Part shown: piece after piece, positions 11,384 to 21,065 of the stretch
Layout: each line of letters begins with the position of its first letter
Position numbering within the stretch: the first letter of the stretch is position 1
Assembly (NCBI GenBank): GCA_001972305.1
Contig: BDDD01000183.1
Coordinates: forward strand, 199,271 to 263,270
DNA: 64,000 nucleotides
Source of the DNA: Cephalotus follicularis
Lineage: Eukaryota > Streptophyta > Magnoliopsida > Oxalidales > Cephalotaceae
Direction: 5' to 3'
Program-made: the position numbers and the translations under genes
Notes under the pieces: model-generated
Told to the model about the DNA's origin: nothing
Databases searched by the model: none
Seen by the model: the letters and a program-made list of their open reading frames with translations, nothing else

Positions 11384-12706
11384 TTATCCCCCTGGTTTAG
11401 TTGGGTTGGCCCGAATTGGACCCGTTGACTCCGAAACGACTCTAGGCACGTTTGAGCATATGATTGCATTACACTTGCATTGTATTGGGTCTGGATTATG
11501 GATTGAATTGGATTGTTGACTGAATGTATTGTTATTGCTTTAAAAATGATTTATCATTTTTAGTGAATTGGATTCATAATTTGTTGCAAATCAATATTTT
11601 GTGTAAACTGCTATGTTCAAACTGAAATACAGTTTTAAAAAGCGATTGATGCATGTTTGGAATAAACATGATGTTTTAAAAGGATTGTTACATATTTTGA
11701 ACAAATATGTTGTTACAAGTATTTTATAATGCATAATTTACTTGGAAAATGGATTGTTATATATATTGGCAAATATATATGTTTTCAAGTATTTATTTTG
11801 ACTTGAATTGGATTGTGATTGGATTGTTGCTGTTAGTCGCATGGTGGAGGTTGCCATGGCCGGCTAATGGCAGGTTTCTCTCTAGGTGTCAGGAGTTGGC
11901 TAGGGTTACCCACAATGGATTGGTTACTTAGCTGCGCGCTGGTATCATTGGATTGTGGCCTGCTTCGCGTTGTCCATGAGTCGGGACCGGAGTGAGGAGT
12001 ACAACATATGGGCCAGGAGATGGTGATGCCTTCGTAGCATTGTTTGAATACTGGATTGTTGGATCGTAGCCATTTGGCATGTTTGCTCTATTGGTGGATA
12101 TACATGTATGTAGACATATATATATGTATTATTATCGGATACTATGTATTGCATCCATGATTGCATACATTACATGACATGCATTATCTTTGAACCCAAA
12201 TTGCACTTATAACTTTTCTACTTAGCCGAGTGAGGACAAAGGCTAACCCCCTACTTTTTCGAATTGATGCAGCGGGTTTTATGGTTGCACGTACTTGGGA
12301 TTGAAGAGAAGAATGAGATTTCCTCTCTTATATTTTGTATTCAGTTAATGGATAATGGTTTATTGTAGTTGGGATTACTGTACTAATGGATAAAATGTTT
12401 ATCATGATTGATGGATATTGTATTTTGTTTTGTATTTTATATCATGCTCCGTTTGAGGGCAATCGACAATGATCGTGGAATTTGTTATTGGACAATTAGT
12501 ATCATGTAGTATGGGATGCATGATACGCTAATGTTTCAGCTTATATGTACTAATGCTTTTGCAAGATTTGAGATGGTTGGAAAAGTTTTAAATTTTTCCC
12601 CATATTTGTTGAAGCTGAATAATATTATGTTGGTTGTTACCACTTAAATGTTGTTAGAGAAAATGGTGTGTGACAATAGCCTTTCACTATTATTCATAAT
12701 AGAGAC

Positions 12707-12766
12707 ATTTATTCATACAGTAAATTTGTTGCGCACATGTAAGGTTTACTGTGGTGAAATAAATTG
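12707..12766 (+). other. Hairpin 1 of a four-hairpin array
   Basis: The stem ACAGTAAA (12717-12724) pairs with TTTACTGT (12745-12752) and extends outward through ATTTATT/AATAAAT. The loop TTTGTTGCGCACATGTAAGG is shared with the next three hairpins. Inside it TTGCG can pair with TGTAA using G-U pairs. Confidence 0.75.
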
Positions 12767-12797
12767 ATACTATCTATTCATAAATTTAAGATATTGA

Positions 12798-12860
12798 ATT
12801 ATTGATATGAAATATGACTTTGTTGTGCACACGTAAGGGTTATAATTTATATCAATAACT
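12798..12860 (+). other. Hairpin 2 of a four-hairpin array
   Basis: An 18-bp stem (12801-12818 with 12839-12856) has one mismatch and two G-U type pairs. The loop 12819-12838 is TTTGTTGTGCACACGTAAGG. The stem sequence is unrelated to hairpin 1, but pairing is retained. Confidence 0.78.
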
Positions 12861-12893
12861 TATGAGTATACAGTGGGTCTAACTTTACCATTA

Positions 12894-12930
12894 TTTCATA
12901 ATTTGGATGCGCACACGTATGATTATGAAA
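12894..12930 (+). other. Hairpin 3 of a four-hairpin array
   Basis: A perfect 9-bp stem TTTCATAAT/ATTATGAAA (12894-12902 with 12922-12930) encloses TTGGATGCGCACACGTATG. The inner stem ATGCG/CGTAT carries a compensating A-T in place of the T-A of the other loops. Confidence 0.78.
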
Positions 12931-12992
12931 ATTTGGAGGCTAAGAAGGATATTAGGAATTGCATGAGATGCAAATGGTAAAGAGTTACCTAT

Positions 12993-13048
12993 CTATTATG
13001 TATATCATGATTTGTTGCGTTACGTAAGGTTGTGGTATATAATAATAG
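12993..13048 (+). other. Hairpin 4 of a four-hairpin array
   Basis: CTATTAT pairs with AATAATAG (one bulge), and GTATATCATG (13000-13009) pairs with TGTGGTATAT (13031-13040) using several G-U pairs. The loop is TTTGTTGCGTTACGTAAGG. The dependence on G-U pairs points to RNA rather than DNA structure. Confidence 0.7.
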
Positions 13049-13219
13049 GATCATAATTCTCACTAGAAAATAAGATCTTCGGAATTCATATTTTTAAGGT
13101 TACGGAATTCGAGAAAATAGTGGCGTATCATTAAGATTAAAAGACCATAACTTAATGACACTGAATAAATAAATCGTTGTTGATTGTTTTTATATCTATT
13201 TATATTCAAATTGCATAAA

Positions 13220-13700
13220 GAATAAATTCAAAACACGTATCCCACGTAATTGTTACTATTAAACTAATTGGTTCTAATTTGTGGATTGGTTGAAGAATAT
13301 GAGATATTCTTTAACCATAAAATATTATCTATATTCTTGAAGCATCGCTTATGACAAGTTTTGTCAAAGAAACAAGAAAGGAAGAGGTTTACACTTTTAG
13401 AAGTGACAAGTGGATGATTTGAGGTGACAACTTGTTTCATATACAAGTGTTGTATAGTGAACATAGTCACTATGTAAGACAACAAATCTCCAAGTTTTCT
13501 TCCAAGTAAAGATGATAGATGGATCGTATGTCCATGTTTATGATCATGTACATCGATTAGTTTGACTATCTTGATTTTAAATATGGATAAATAATTAAGT
13601 AGTGACTTAATTATCAAATTATCAAATATCAACCTAATTCCTTTTTGCTTACTAAAATTGCTAAAAGGACTTTCAAGAAAGGAAGGACACAAATTTCCTT
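13220..13700 (+). pseudogene. Degenerate copia gag remnant
   Basis: Conceptual translation gives scattered matches to a Ty1/copia gag, notably KMIDGSYVHVYDHVHRLV around 13,508-13,563, which resembles the conserved gag motif DGxSVxDHVxRLV. The rest is broken by many stops and frameshifts. A 142-codon minus-strand ORF across the same bases (13,264-13,692) has no recognisable feature and is regarded as a shadow. It belongs with the pol pieces at 13,925, 34,886 and 37,721. Confidence 0.6.
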
Positions 13701-13924
13701 GTAGGAAGAAAACTCTTGAGAAGAGTTATGAACCCTTGCAAGAAAACGATAGTGTAAATAAGGCAATTACCACAATAGGAAGACATGTGTTTCCATATTG
13801 GAAAGTAAGGTCATTCGAAGAGAAATTATAAGGTTTACCTTACAAGTCGAAAAGATAGACCTTAAGAAGTTATGTCTAACGTATGCTATATTGAGAACAA
13901 AGCATTAAACACAATATATAACAA

Positions 13925-14661
13925 ATGAATTATATTTTTGGCATTTATGGTTAGGTTATATTGATGAAGATAAAATTTATAAGTTGATAAAAATAGATAT
14001 TGATCTACATGATTATGAATCATATCCGACTCATGAATTATGTCTCATAAGTAATATGGCCAATACTCCATTTATTGGAAATGGAAAAGATGTAGCCAAG
14101 TTACTGGCCCTAATACATACAGATATGTGTGGACCAATAACAATAAATATAAAGGAATGTTACTCTTACTTTATAAACTTTTGCCAATAATTATTCTATG
14201 TATGAGTATGTATACTTGATGAAATATAAGTTTGAATCATATGAAAAGTTCAAGGAATTCAAAATGAAGTAGAGAAACAAACAGGCAATAGTATAAATAC
14301 TCGTCGATAAAATCAATGATGGAAAAACACCTAAGCAGAGAATTCATTAATTGTCTTAAGCAGAATGAGATTCTCCCAAAGTGGACTCATGGAATGTTCC
14401 AGATGAATAGTTTGTCTGGATTGAGAAACTATACTACATCAGATATGGTATGATTCATGATGAGTTTCCATAATCTTCAAATTTCATTTCTAATGCTATG
14501 CTCTAGAAGTGACCGTATATCTACTCAATCGAGTTACTACAAAAATCAGTGACCAAACACGCCATATGAGATATGACATAGAAATAACAAAATCTTAAGG
14601 ATGTTAAGAGAAAGGTTGTCATGCCATATGATTTTGTAGTTATTCCGTATAGTATAAGAGT
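13925..14661 (+). pseudogene. Degenerate copia GAG-pre-integrase and integrase
   Basis: The conceptual protein shows a GAG-pre-integrase-like region (LWLGYIDEDKIYKLI, near 13,948) running into ELCLISNMANTPF and LLALIHTDMCGPI (near 14,110), which carries the first integrase Asp. YEYVYLMKYKFESYEKFKEF follows, with a stop near 14,269. Weaker similarity (TPYEIWHRN near 14,548) continues toward the G insertion at 14,662. The short ORF 13,984-14,190 is part of this. The family is Ty1/copia; the Angela/Tork assignment is inference. Confidence 0.75.
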
Positions 14662-15204
14662 TGTAACACCCCGTATCTCTACAAGGTGGATCCTCTCTGC
14701 TAGAGTTGGCTTTGTCTCTTTGAAGGAGACACTACAGTAGTGGAGATGTATCTCCCGGATTGATTAAGGAGCTATTCTGGTATGATCTTGGATATCCCCT
14801 CTGGGGTGTATGAGGATCCTTTGATAATTGCAATTCTAAATCCTTCTGGAAGCTTCATTGTTAGTGTACCCGAGGTGGTTAGCTCATTCTTGGTGCTAAA
14901 GTCGGGGGACAAGTGGCGCATGGAGCCTCAGACATAATCCTAGCAAGTGACAAGGTTTGGCATGCTATTTGGACTGGCCTCGATTGGGTCAACTTGGTTG
15001 AGATGCTCGGCGTCAGAGAAGACTTGCGTTATGTTGCAGAGCTCGTGAGGTTCCCTCACTATGGAGATAGATATGAGTTGTGCATTAGCTCTAGGTTGTG
15101 ATGCTCTGTGGTAATAGCTGCAGAGCAGTGCTATGGTAACTGCAGTAGAGCAGAGATGCGGAGCAGACTTGGTCCTTGTAGACCAGACCAGACCAGGGCA
15201 TAGC

Positions 15205-15611
15205 TGTAACGACCCGATCCTTAACCACATGAGAAATTGTCCGCTTTTGTCCCACGCAGAACATACAGAGCCCATACATCTTTGTTTCCACGTGGACCAT
15301 CACGGTTTTGTCCTAATTGATGGATTGGTCAGACTTCCCAGGAGGTCACCCATCCTGGTTTTGCCCTGAGCGCAGCACGCTTAACTTTGGAGTTTCCACT
15401 AACTCCTCAGCCAATCCATCAAAAGGCGCCTCATGTAATTAGGTTCAAGGATCATTTCTTATATAGCACAGCCATACTTTCCCCCATTTCGATGGATCCG
15501 GTTCATTCCTGTCACAAGGGCGGCTCCATCTCATGGATAGCCCTTTCCTCTTGGCGGCTTCATCTCATGGATAGCCCTCTCCTCTTGCCCACACTTAAGT
15601 GGGGTGTCACA
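15205..15611 (-). mobile_element. Cassandra-like (5S-derived) solo LTR
   Basis: A 407-bp segment bounded by TGTAACGACCCG and GGGGTGTCACA is flanked by the TSD ATAGC (15200-15204 and 15612-15616). LTR G2 has the uninterrupted site. The minus strand carries a 5S rRNA-like stretch, the hallmark of Cassandra TRIM elements, whose LTRs hold 5S sequence with Pol III signals. No internal domain is present, so it is a solo LTR. It contains a 34-bp tandem duplication (15519-15552 and 15553-15586). Orientation is inferred from the 5S sense strand. Confidence 0.85.
15332..15395 (-). other. 5S rRNA-derived segment within the Cassandra-like LTR
   Basis: On the minus strand it reads from AACTCCAAAGTTAAGCGTGC to CCAGGATGGGTGACCTCCTG and GGGAAGTC. 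This matches plant 5S rRNA from before box A through box C. The middle (GCGCTCAGGGCAAAACCAGG) departs from 5S. It is not a 5S gene: the 5' and 3' ends of 5S rRNA are absent. Boxes A and C look largely preserved, so Pol III factor binding is conceivable. Confidence 0.85.
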
Positions 15612-16586
15612 ATAGCATACTCGGTCTAGGTTGAGCAGAGCTGGTTGAGCAGACTTGGGAACAGCAGGGAGCCTACCAGGAAGTTTCTAGTAAGCAAGCC
15701 TGGGTCGGGACCTGTTTTATTAAAGCCCAAAACTTCGGCCCATTACTTCAGCCCATTATCTTCTAAACTCTTCTAAAGTCTCCAAAATTCTAGAAGGCTC
15801 TTCAATACTTTATCAAATTATCCAGAATTCTAGAAAGCTCCACATACTCATATGTATACATGGATAGTATGAAAATAAAGGGAGGATGGAAAAGTGACGA
15901 GCCTCTCTGTAACGCCCAAATTTCATAAATAATTATTATGAAATTGGTGCGTGTACGATCATAATAAAATCGATAGAGGCCCGGAGTAATAAAAAGGCAT
16001 TACGCATTTAAGTCGTAATTGTGTTAGCCAAAACGGCTAATAAAGCCTATTTTTAATGCGCGACAATAAAGCCCAAATGTTCGAAATATTATTGGGATTA
16101 TTTTGGTGGCTGTTCGGATAAATTATGTCGCGATTCACGGAAAAATCGGGACCCAGACCTTAGTATTTTGCCATTAAATACTAAAGAGAAAGCAATTTGC
16201 ATAAAGCGAGGGATAGAGAGACACGGGCGCACCACGCGCCCGTGCAAGAAAGAGGCAGCGGGCGCTCTGTGCGGCCGCGCCAGAGAGAGTGAGAGAGAGT
16301 GGGAGGGAGATCGGAGCAGAGGGAGAGAGAGCGCGCCGGAGCCAGCCACAGGACCGGGAGAGCACGACGATCAGCCCAGGGCCTCCAACCGACGGTAACC
16401 TCCTCCCCTTTCTTCTCTTTTATCTTCTTTTTCTTCTTCTCCCCCGCCACTGTCGCGCCTCTTCCCGACATTTCCCGGCGCCGCTAGCGTCGCGAATGGA
16501 GGGGGTTTTCATCTAGAAGGCCCGCTCTTCCCATTTTGACCATCGGTGAGGCGTGATTCGGCCGGAATCGGCCAGAATCAGTTGAC

Positions 16587-16737
16587 TGAGTCGACTCAAC
16601 GAGTAGACTCACTGTCGCCTGAGACCGCGCGTTTGGCGCCGAGCCTCGGCGAGTGACGGGCAGTGACGGGTAGGACTAGTGAATATGTGGCGTTTTTGGG
16701 TGGTGATCGGACCTGTCGAGGTCCGGCGAGTCGACTC
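16587..16737. repeat. TGAGTCGACTCA palindromes in F1
   Basis: A perfect 12-bp palindrome lies at 16587-16598 and GAGTCGACTC lies at 16728-16737. GAGT/ACTC half-sites are interspersed (GTAGACTCAC, CAGTGAGTTG). Solo LTR F2 keeps the first palindrome at 35960-35971. Confidence 0.8.
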
Positions 16738-17259
16738 AGTGAGTTGTAACTCACTGCCGGCCTTGGCGCGCTGATCAGTGCTGATTCCCGGCGAGTCTTG
16801 ACCGGTTTTGAGTAGACCGTTCAATGTGGAACCCATTGATGGGTATTTCACTGCCTGGTTGTGTCGGTCGGAATCCGGCAGGCGTTTCGACGACGAAAAT
16901 GTTTTGTGTGTCGAACATAACGAAAATGTGTTGTATGTGCAGTGTGTGAGTGGCCATTGGATTTGGCATTAAGGAACTGATCAATCGACAAGAACCGGCT
17001 TCGGTTCAACGGTTATCGAAAAGGTTTGGCAATTGAACGTGCAGCTCGACTGTACGGTTGTTACTGCTGTAACAGGTAGAGGTAAATCTCATAATTGTTA
17101 TTTAAGTTTTGTTATAATGGAGGTTAATGGACGAAATGCAAGCTATGGACTATGTTATGAGCATAAATGTGTTTTATTGCTGTTGAATGCTTGTTTTGGA
17201 TTGGATTGGATTGAGAAAGACATGCATTTTTCTGCTGTTTTTGCCTACTGATGTAAATC

Positions 17260-17568
17260 CAGTCGACTGCCAAGGCGGGCAGCCGACTGGCGAGCAAGAA
17301 CAGCCTGTTGTTCGGTGCGAAGAGCCAGCTACTCAATGGAAAATAGCCGACTGGACGTAAGAACCAGCCGACTGTTCATACGTGTAATAGGAAATCCCTG
17401 CAGAAGGTTGATTAGTAGACTACCAAGAGAGGGCAGCCGACTGGATGAGGAAAATAGTCGACTGCCAAGAGGAGACAACTGATTGTTAAAGGAGGCAGCC
17501 GACTGCCAGAGTTAGGACAGTCGACTGTTGAAGGAAAACAACCGACTGTCAAGAGACACAGCCGACTA
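17260..17568. repeat. CAGYCGACTG 21-bp-period array in F1
   Basis: Motif starts are 17260, 17280, 17301 and 17322 (both degenerate), 17344, 17365, then 17413, 17434, 17455, 17476, 17496, 17518, 17539 and 17559. Spacing is 20-22 bp except for one 48-bp step. Most copies are CAGCCGACTG or CAGTCGACTG. The 10-11-bp spacers are not conserved. Confidence 0.9.
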
Positions 17569-18716
17569 GTTAGGGACTGACCCGCGCTTGAGCATATTTT
17601 TGCATTGCATTTTGATATGGAATGGATCGTTGACTGAATGTGATTGATGTCTAAAGTGTTTTATCAATTTTGGAAATGCGTAAATGATTTTATACAATCA
17701 TTATTTGGAATGAAAACATATATTTTGATAAACGTGTGTTTTCAAGGGATTGAAACATGGTTTTTAAGGATGGATTACATTTTGAATAAATGTAGTAATT
17801 CCAGTATTTTGTAACCTATAAACTACTTGGAAACGGTTTGATTTTGGATTGATTGATGTTTGTGTTTGGATTGATGCTGCGCTAGTTCCGTGACAGAGGT
17901 GTCATGAGGGCTAGGGGTGGGATTGTGCGTCTAGGGGCCAGGAGTTGGCTAGGGACACCCACACTGATCGGATTGATACTGCGCTAGTTCCGTGACGGAG
18001 GTGTCATGAAAACTAGGGGCGGGATTGTGCGCCTAGGGGCCAGGAGATGGCTAGGGACACCCACAAACACTGTTTACTTGACCTTTGTGCAAGAAACAGC
18101 GATTGATTGGATTGACTGGATTGATTGGATTGGTCCTCAAAGACATGACTGTTGGATTGGTGATTGTGGCCACTTGGCATGTATGTTCCTTTGGAATAGA
18201 TACATATACATACGTATATATGTATTATGGTAGATTATGCATTACATCATGAGTGCATTCATTTCATGACATTCATTATCACTGACCTTGAATTTCACTT
18301 ATGATTTAGCCGAGTGAGGACAAAGGCTCACCCTCTACTATTGCAGATTGATGCAGTGTTACGGATATCGACCGTGCGCGGCCGAATCAGAGGGGAGATG
18401 GAGCTTTAATTGCTTAAAATAAATGTTAAACGATGTATTAAAACATGTGTTATTTTGGATTAATGTACTAGTGATGTTGATCCGGTATCTGTTCACGCTC
18501 CATTTGAGGGCACTTAACAAGGACTTATTGATGTTAAATGTTGGCCTCATGTGCTATGAGACGCATGATTTCTTTGACTTTCGGCTTATTATTAAATGCT
18601 TCCGTAGATGTTCTTGGTGTTAAAGTTTTAAATTTTATCATATTTTTATAAGCTGAATTTTTGTGTTAAATTGCCACGACTTATATGTTGTTAAGGAAAC
18701 GGGATGTGACACTCTC

Positions 18717-19818
18717 TTCCTTCTCGTGTTGGCCAAATTCCACATTCTTCAATTCTCCTCATTCTCTTTGGCCGAAGTTCCATCAAGAAAAGAAGCACAT
18801 AAGGGAATTCTCTCCCATAATCTAACTTGGATCTAGTAGCTGATCCGAAGCATCTAAGGAGTTAGTCTATGATGGAGGATTGAATAAATCTATGAGTGGG
18901 ACACTCCCTTCCTTCTATGATCTTGAGACTTATATATATATATACGCGTGTGTGTGTGTGTTCCTTTGGTGATCACGATGTGATAGGAATTGGAATTCCA
19001 TATGAATTATGTTGAGCAGGCTCTATCATTATGATATGATTGCCGAGCATATGAGTGCTCTAACTCTGGGTGATGATGTCATCTCCCCAATTTAAATATA
19101 TACGTACTTGGTGATATCATGATTTGTACTTTGATGTTGGTACTCTATGACGTGTCACCTATGATTCCATACCGGTCGAGGGTGAGGTGTACGTTTGACG
19201 CTCAACTCTCCTAGCATACCCGTTGGTCTATGATAGGGTGTTATGTGGGACTGCCCTCGGGTATCCATAACCTGGATCTGCAGCATATCGTTGGTCTATG
19301 ATGGTATGCTAAGTGTAAGTGCAGAAGAGCTACTCCGTCACTCACCTATCACCCGTTTTTGGTTATCTGATGACATGTTAGCCTCTTGGCGAGGGCTTGG
19401 TCCTTGCGGTGTATGCAGGCCCTTCGTGCGAGGTACAATTGGTATGGATGAATTATCCTCTCAGCGAGGGCTGGGTCCTTGTGGTGTATGCAGGGCCCTC
19501 GTATGAGGTACGGTTGTTATGGATTACCTCTCAGAGAGGGCTGGGTCCTTGCGGTGTATGCAGGCCCCTCGTGCGAGGTATGGTTGTTTTATTGCCTTTG
19601 TGGCTACAGCCACTGTGGCCGGTCTGATAAAGAATATTGTCTGTGTGGCTACAGCGTATATGGCTGGTGTGATGAAATGATATGGAGATGTTTTACACGT
19701 ACTTCCCTCGAATGAGGGTGGGGTGCATGTGGTGACACGTAGGCCCCTCGGACAAAGTGTGTTGAGTGTAGCGTAGTAGGCCCCTGGGGGGATGGTGGAG
19801 GGGATGCTATGTTGTAGG
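18717..19818 (+). repeat. G1 LTR middle section with GC-rich tandem repeats
   Basis: This is LTR sequence of family G between F1 and element C. It holds a short (TA)n(TG)n microsatellite (about 18,930-18,960). From about 19,380 to 19,600 it has near-tandem units built on GCGAGGGCTGGGTCCTTG and GTATGCAGGCCC. Short overlapping ORFs here arise from the repeats. G3 (42,500-42,850) and inverted G4 (61,930-62,045) have the same units in different copy number. Confidence 0.8.
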
Positions 19819-19974
19819 CCTGTTGTAATAACCGCAATTTCAATTAATGTACATTCCTCCAATTTTAAATAAAATATACATTTTAATTGAGATTAATTGT
19901 CCAATTATTATACGGATTATGGTTGTTAATTTAATTGAGCAAATGAACCTAAAATAACCAAAAGCAACCATCGA

Positions 19975-20053
19975 CAGCCAACTGCCACAGGGTAACAGTC
20001 GACTGCCTGATGCGTGGTGTGATAGTCGACTGCCTGTTAAAGACAGTCGACTG
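19975..20053. repeat. CAGTCGACTG palindrome cluster C1
   Basis: Motifs start at 19975 (CAGCCAACTG), 19996, 20023 (TAGTCGACTG) and 20044, spaced 21, 27 and 21 bp. This matches clusters A1 and B1 in position and layout. Confidence 0.9.
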
Positions 20054-20952
20054 GAATGGTACAGAACAGGTGTCTGGGCATGCAAATGAGACAGGGCAGA
20101 GGCAAGGCATGATGGACAGGTGTTATGCGAAGCCAGCAGCTGCCTCACATGCAAAAGGAGTACCTTGCATGTACTCTGCAGACCTGCAACCTGCAATCAC
20201 AGCAGGTGGTGAGAAAAAGATAGAAAAATGAGAGAGGAGTGAACATGTGAGAGAGAGAAAAGAGAAGGCGGAGTTAATGAGAATCTGGTGAATTCTAAGG
20301 CTCCTAAGCCTTTATATCAGCTGTTAGATTAGAGTGTGAGTGTTAGAAAACACTGAGAGAAGAGGAGAATTGCTGGAGAATTGTGAAAGCTTGCATTTGA
20401 GGATTGGAGAGTTCAAGAGACTTGGAAGCTTTGATCTTTTTCTGGTAAGCTTCTAAATCTTAGATTATGGTTGAAATTGTAGGCTAACATGAGTACATAC
20501 CGCTTGCATGCCTACTGTCCATGATGTTAAACTTAGAAATGGTAACGAAAGCGGTTAAATGTGAAAGTAAAGTCAAGAATTGTTATGTTGTTCAAGAGAA
20601 AGGAAACTTAGGAATTTGATTATAGCCTCTGATTCGATTCCTTTATGTTATCATGAATAGATAACTGAATAAACTTCTGGTATTGATTTATAGACCTATA
20701 AGCATACGATTGTTCAGGCTAATTACTGCAAATTGGAAGATTGGTTGGTGAAAAGGCCTTGGAAACTCAAAGAGAGAGATCAATCCCAATTGATCTCCGG
20801 ATAGAGTTGAAGGTTGGGGTAATGACATATTTTGGAAGATATGAGTATGCATATCATGTATGGTTATTTTCTGCTTGATTGCATGCACTGATTGGTTTTG
20901 TATTAGGCATTGAAATATACAACCTCATACTACCTGTATTTTCTGGGCAAAG

Positions 20953-21065
20953 CAGTCGACTGTTCTTCATGGCAGTCGACTACTCAATCTATCCAGTCGA
21001 CTGTTAAGAGAAAACAGTCGACTACTCAATCAAAACAGCCGACTGTTCTTGAGAACAGTCGACTG
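20953..21065. repeat. CAGTCGACTG palindrome cluster C2
   Basis: Six motifs start at 20953, 20973, 20994, 21015, 21036 and 21056, spaced 20, 21, 21, 21 and 20 bp. The layout is identical to cluster B2. Confidence 0.93.

Larger units (their letters stand above)
9841..12675 (+). mobile_element. LTR D1 (family D), 5'-truncated
   Basis: It aligns from GAAATGTTAAA (D2 position about 31,512) to the terminal GGTGTGTGACA at 12675. It lacks roughly the first 140 bp of the LTR, which are displaced left by the insertion of N. It contains three clusters of a degenerate GCGTCGACGC motif and a donor-like AAAGGTAGGGG near 10,576. It also has a 3' block with GTCAGGAGTTGGCTAGGG (near 11,888) and ACTTAGCCGAGTGAGGACAAAGGCTAAC (12,220-12,247; written here as a recognised block shared with F, L and D2). 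It is flanked on the right by the leader of the degenerate copia. Confidence 0.85.
12676..13220 (+). mobile_element. 5' leader of degenerate Angela/Tork-like copia
   Basis: This AT-rich noncoding stretch lies between LTR D1 and the first recognisable gag-like codons. No primer-binding site or 5' LTR is visible; they must lie left of the D1/N/A insertions. Its notable content is four tandem hairpins with a common loop (separate entries). Confidence 0.6.
15908..18711 (+). mobile_element. Solo LTR F1 (family F, 2,804 bp)
   Basis: It begins TGTAACGCCCAAATTTC and ends CGGGATGTGACA, flanked by the TSD CTCTC on both sides (15903-15907, 18712-18716). Features in order are a GC-rich block with TGAGTCGACTCA palindromes (about 16,200-16,800), a putative donor near 17,080, a CAGCCGACTG array (17,260-17,568), a locally duplicated segment with GGCCAGGAGWTGGCTAGGGA (17,938 and 18,039), and the CTCACC..CTACTATTGCAG block (about 18,327-18,347). 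ORFs at 16,098-16,516 overlap in all frames of a GC-rich purine/pyrimidine tract and are not supported. Confidence 0.93.

Noticed and set aside
12676..12680. TSD of D1 (ATAGC on the right)
   Set aside because: The left end of D1 is outside the window, so the duplication cannot be tested. The same word flanks the Cassandra LTR by coincidence.
13264..13692. 142-codon minus-strand ORF
   Set aside because: The plus strand carries copia gag similarity (KMIDGSYVHVYDHV). The minus frame is a shadow with no recognisable domain.
15332..15395. A genuine 5S rRNA gene
   Set aside because: Only the internal part of 5S is present, the middle is replaced, and it lies within a 407-bp LTR with its own TSD.
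16098..16516. Overlapping ORFs in four frames in F1 (and 35,568-36,508 in F2)
   Set aside because: Stop codons are rare in the GC-rich block. The predicted peptides differ between F1 and F2 by frameshifts, so no coding constraint is seen.
18930..18960. (TA)n(TG)n microsatellite as a Z-DNA or origin signal
   Set aside because: It is a short simple repeat within an LTR and nothing supports a special function.
17260..21065. CRISPR-like repeat-spacer arrays
   Set aside because: The repeats are 10 bp, not 24-40 bp, lie in plant LTRs, have spacers of 10-11 bp and no cas genes. The likeness is only superficial.
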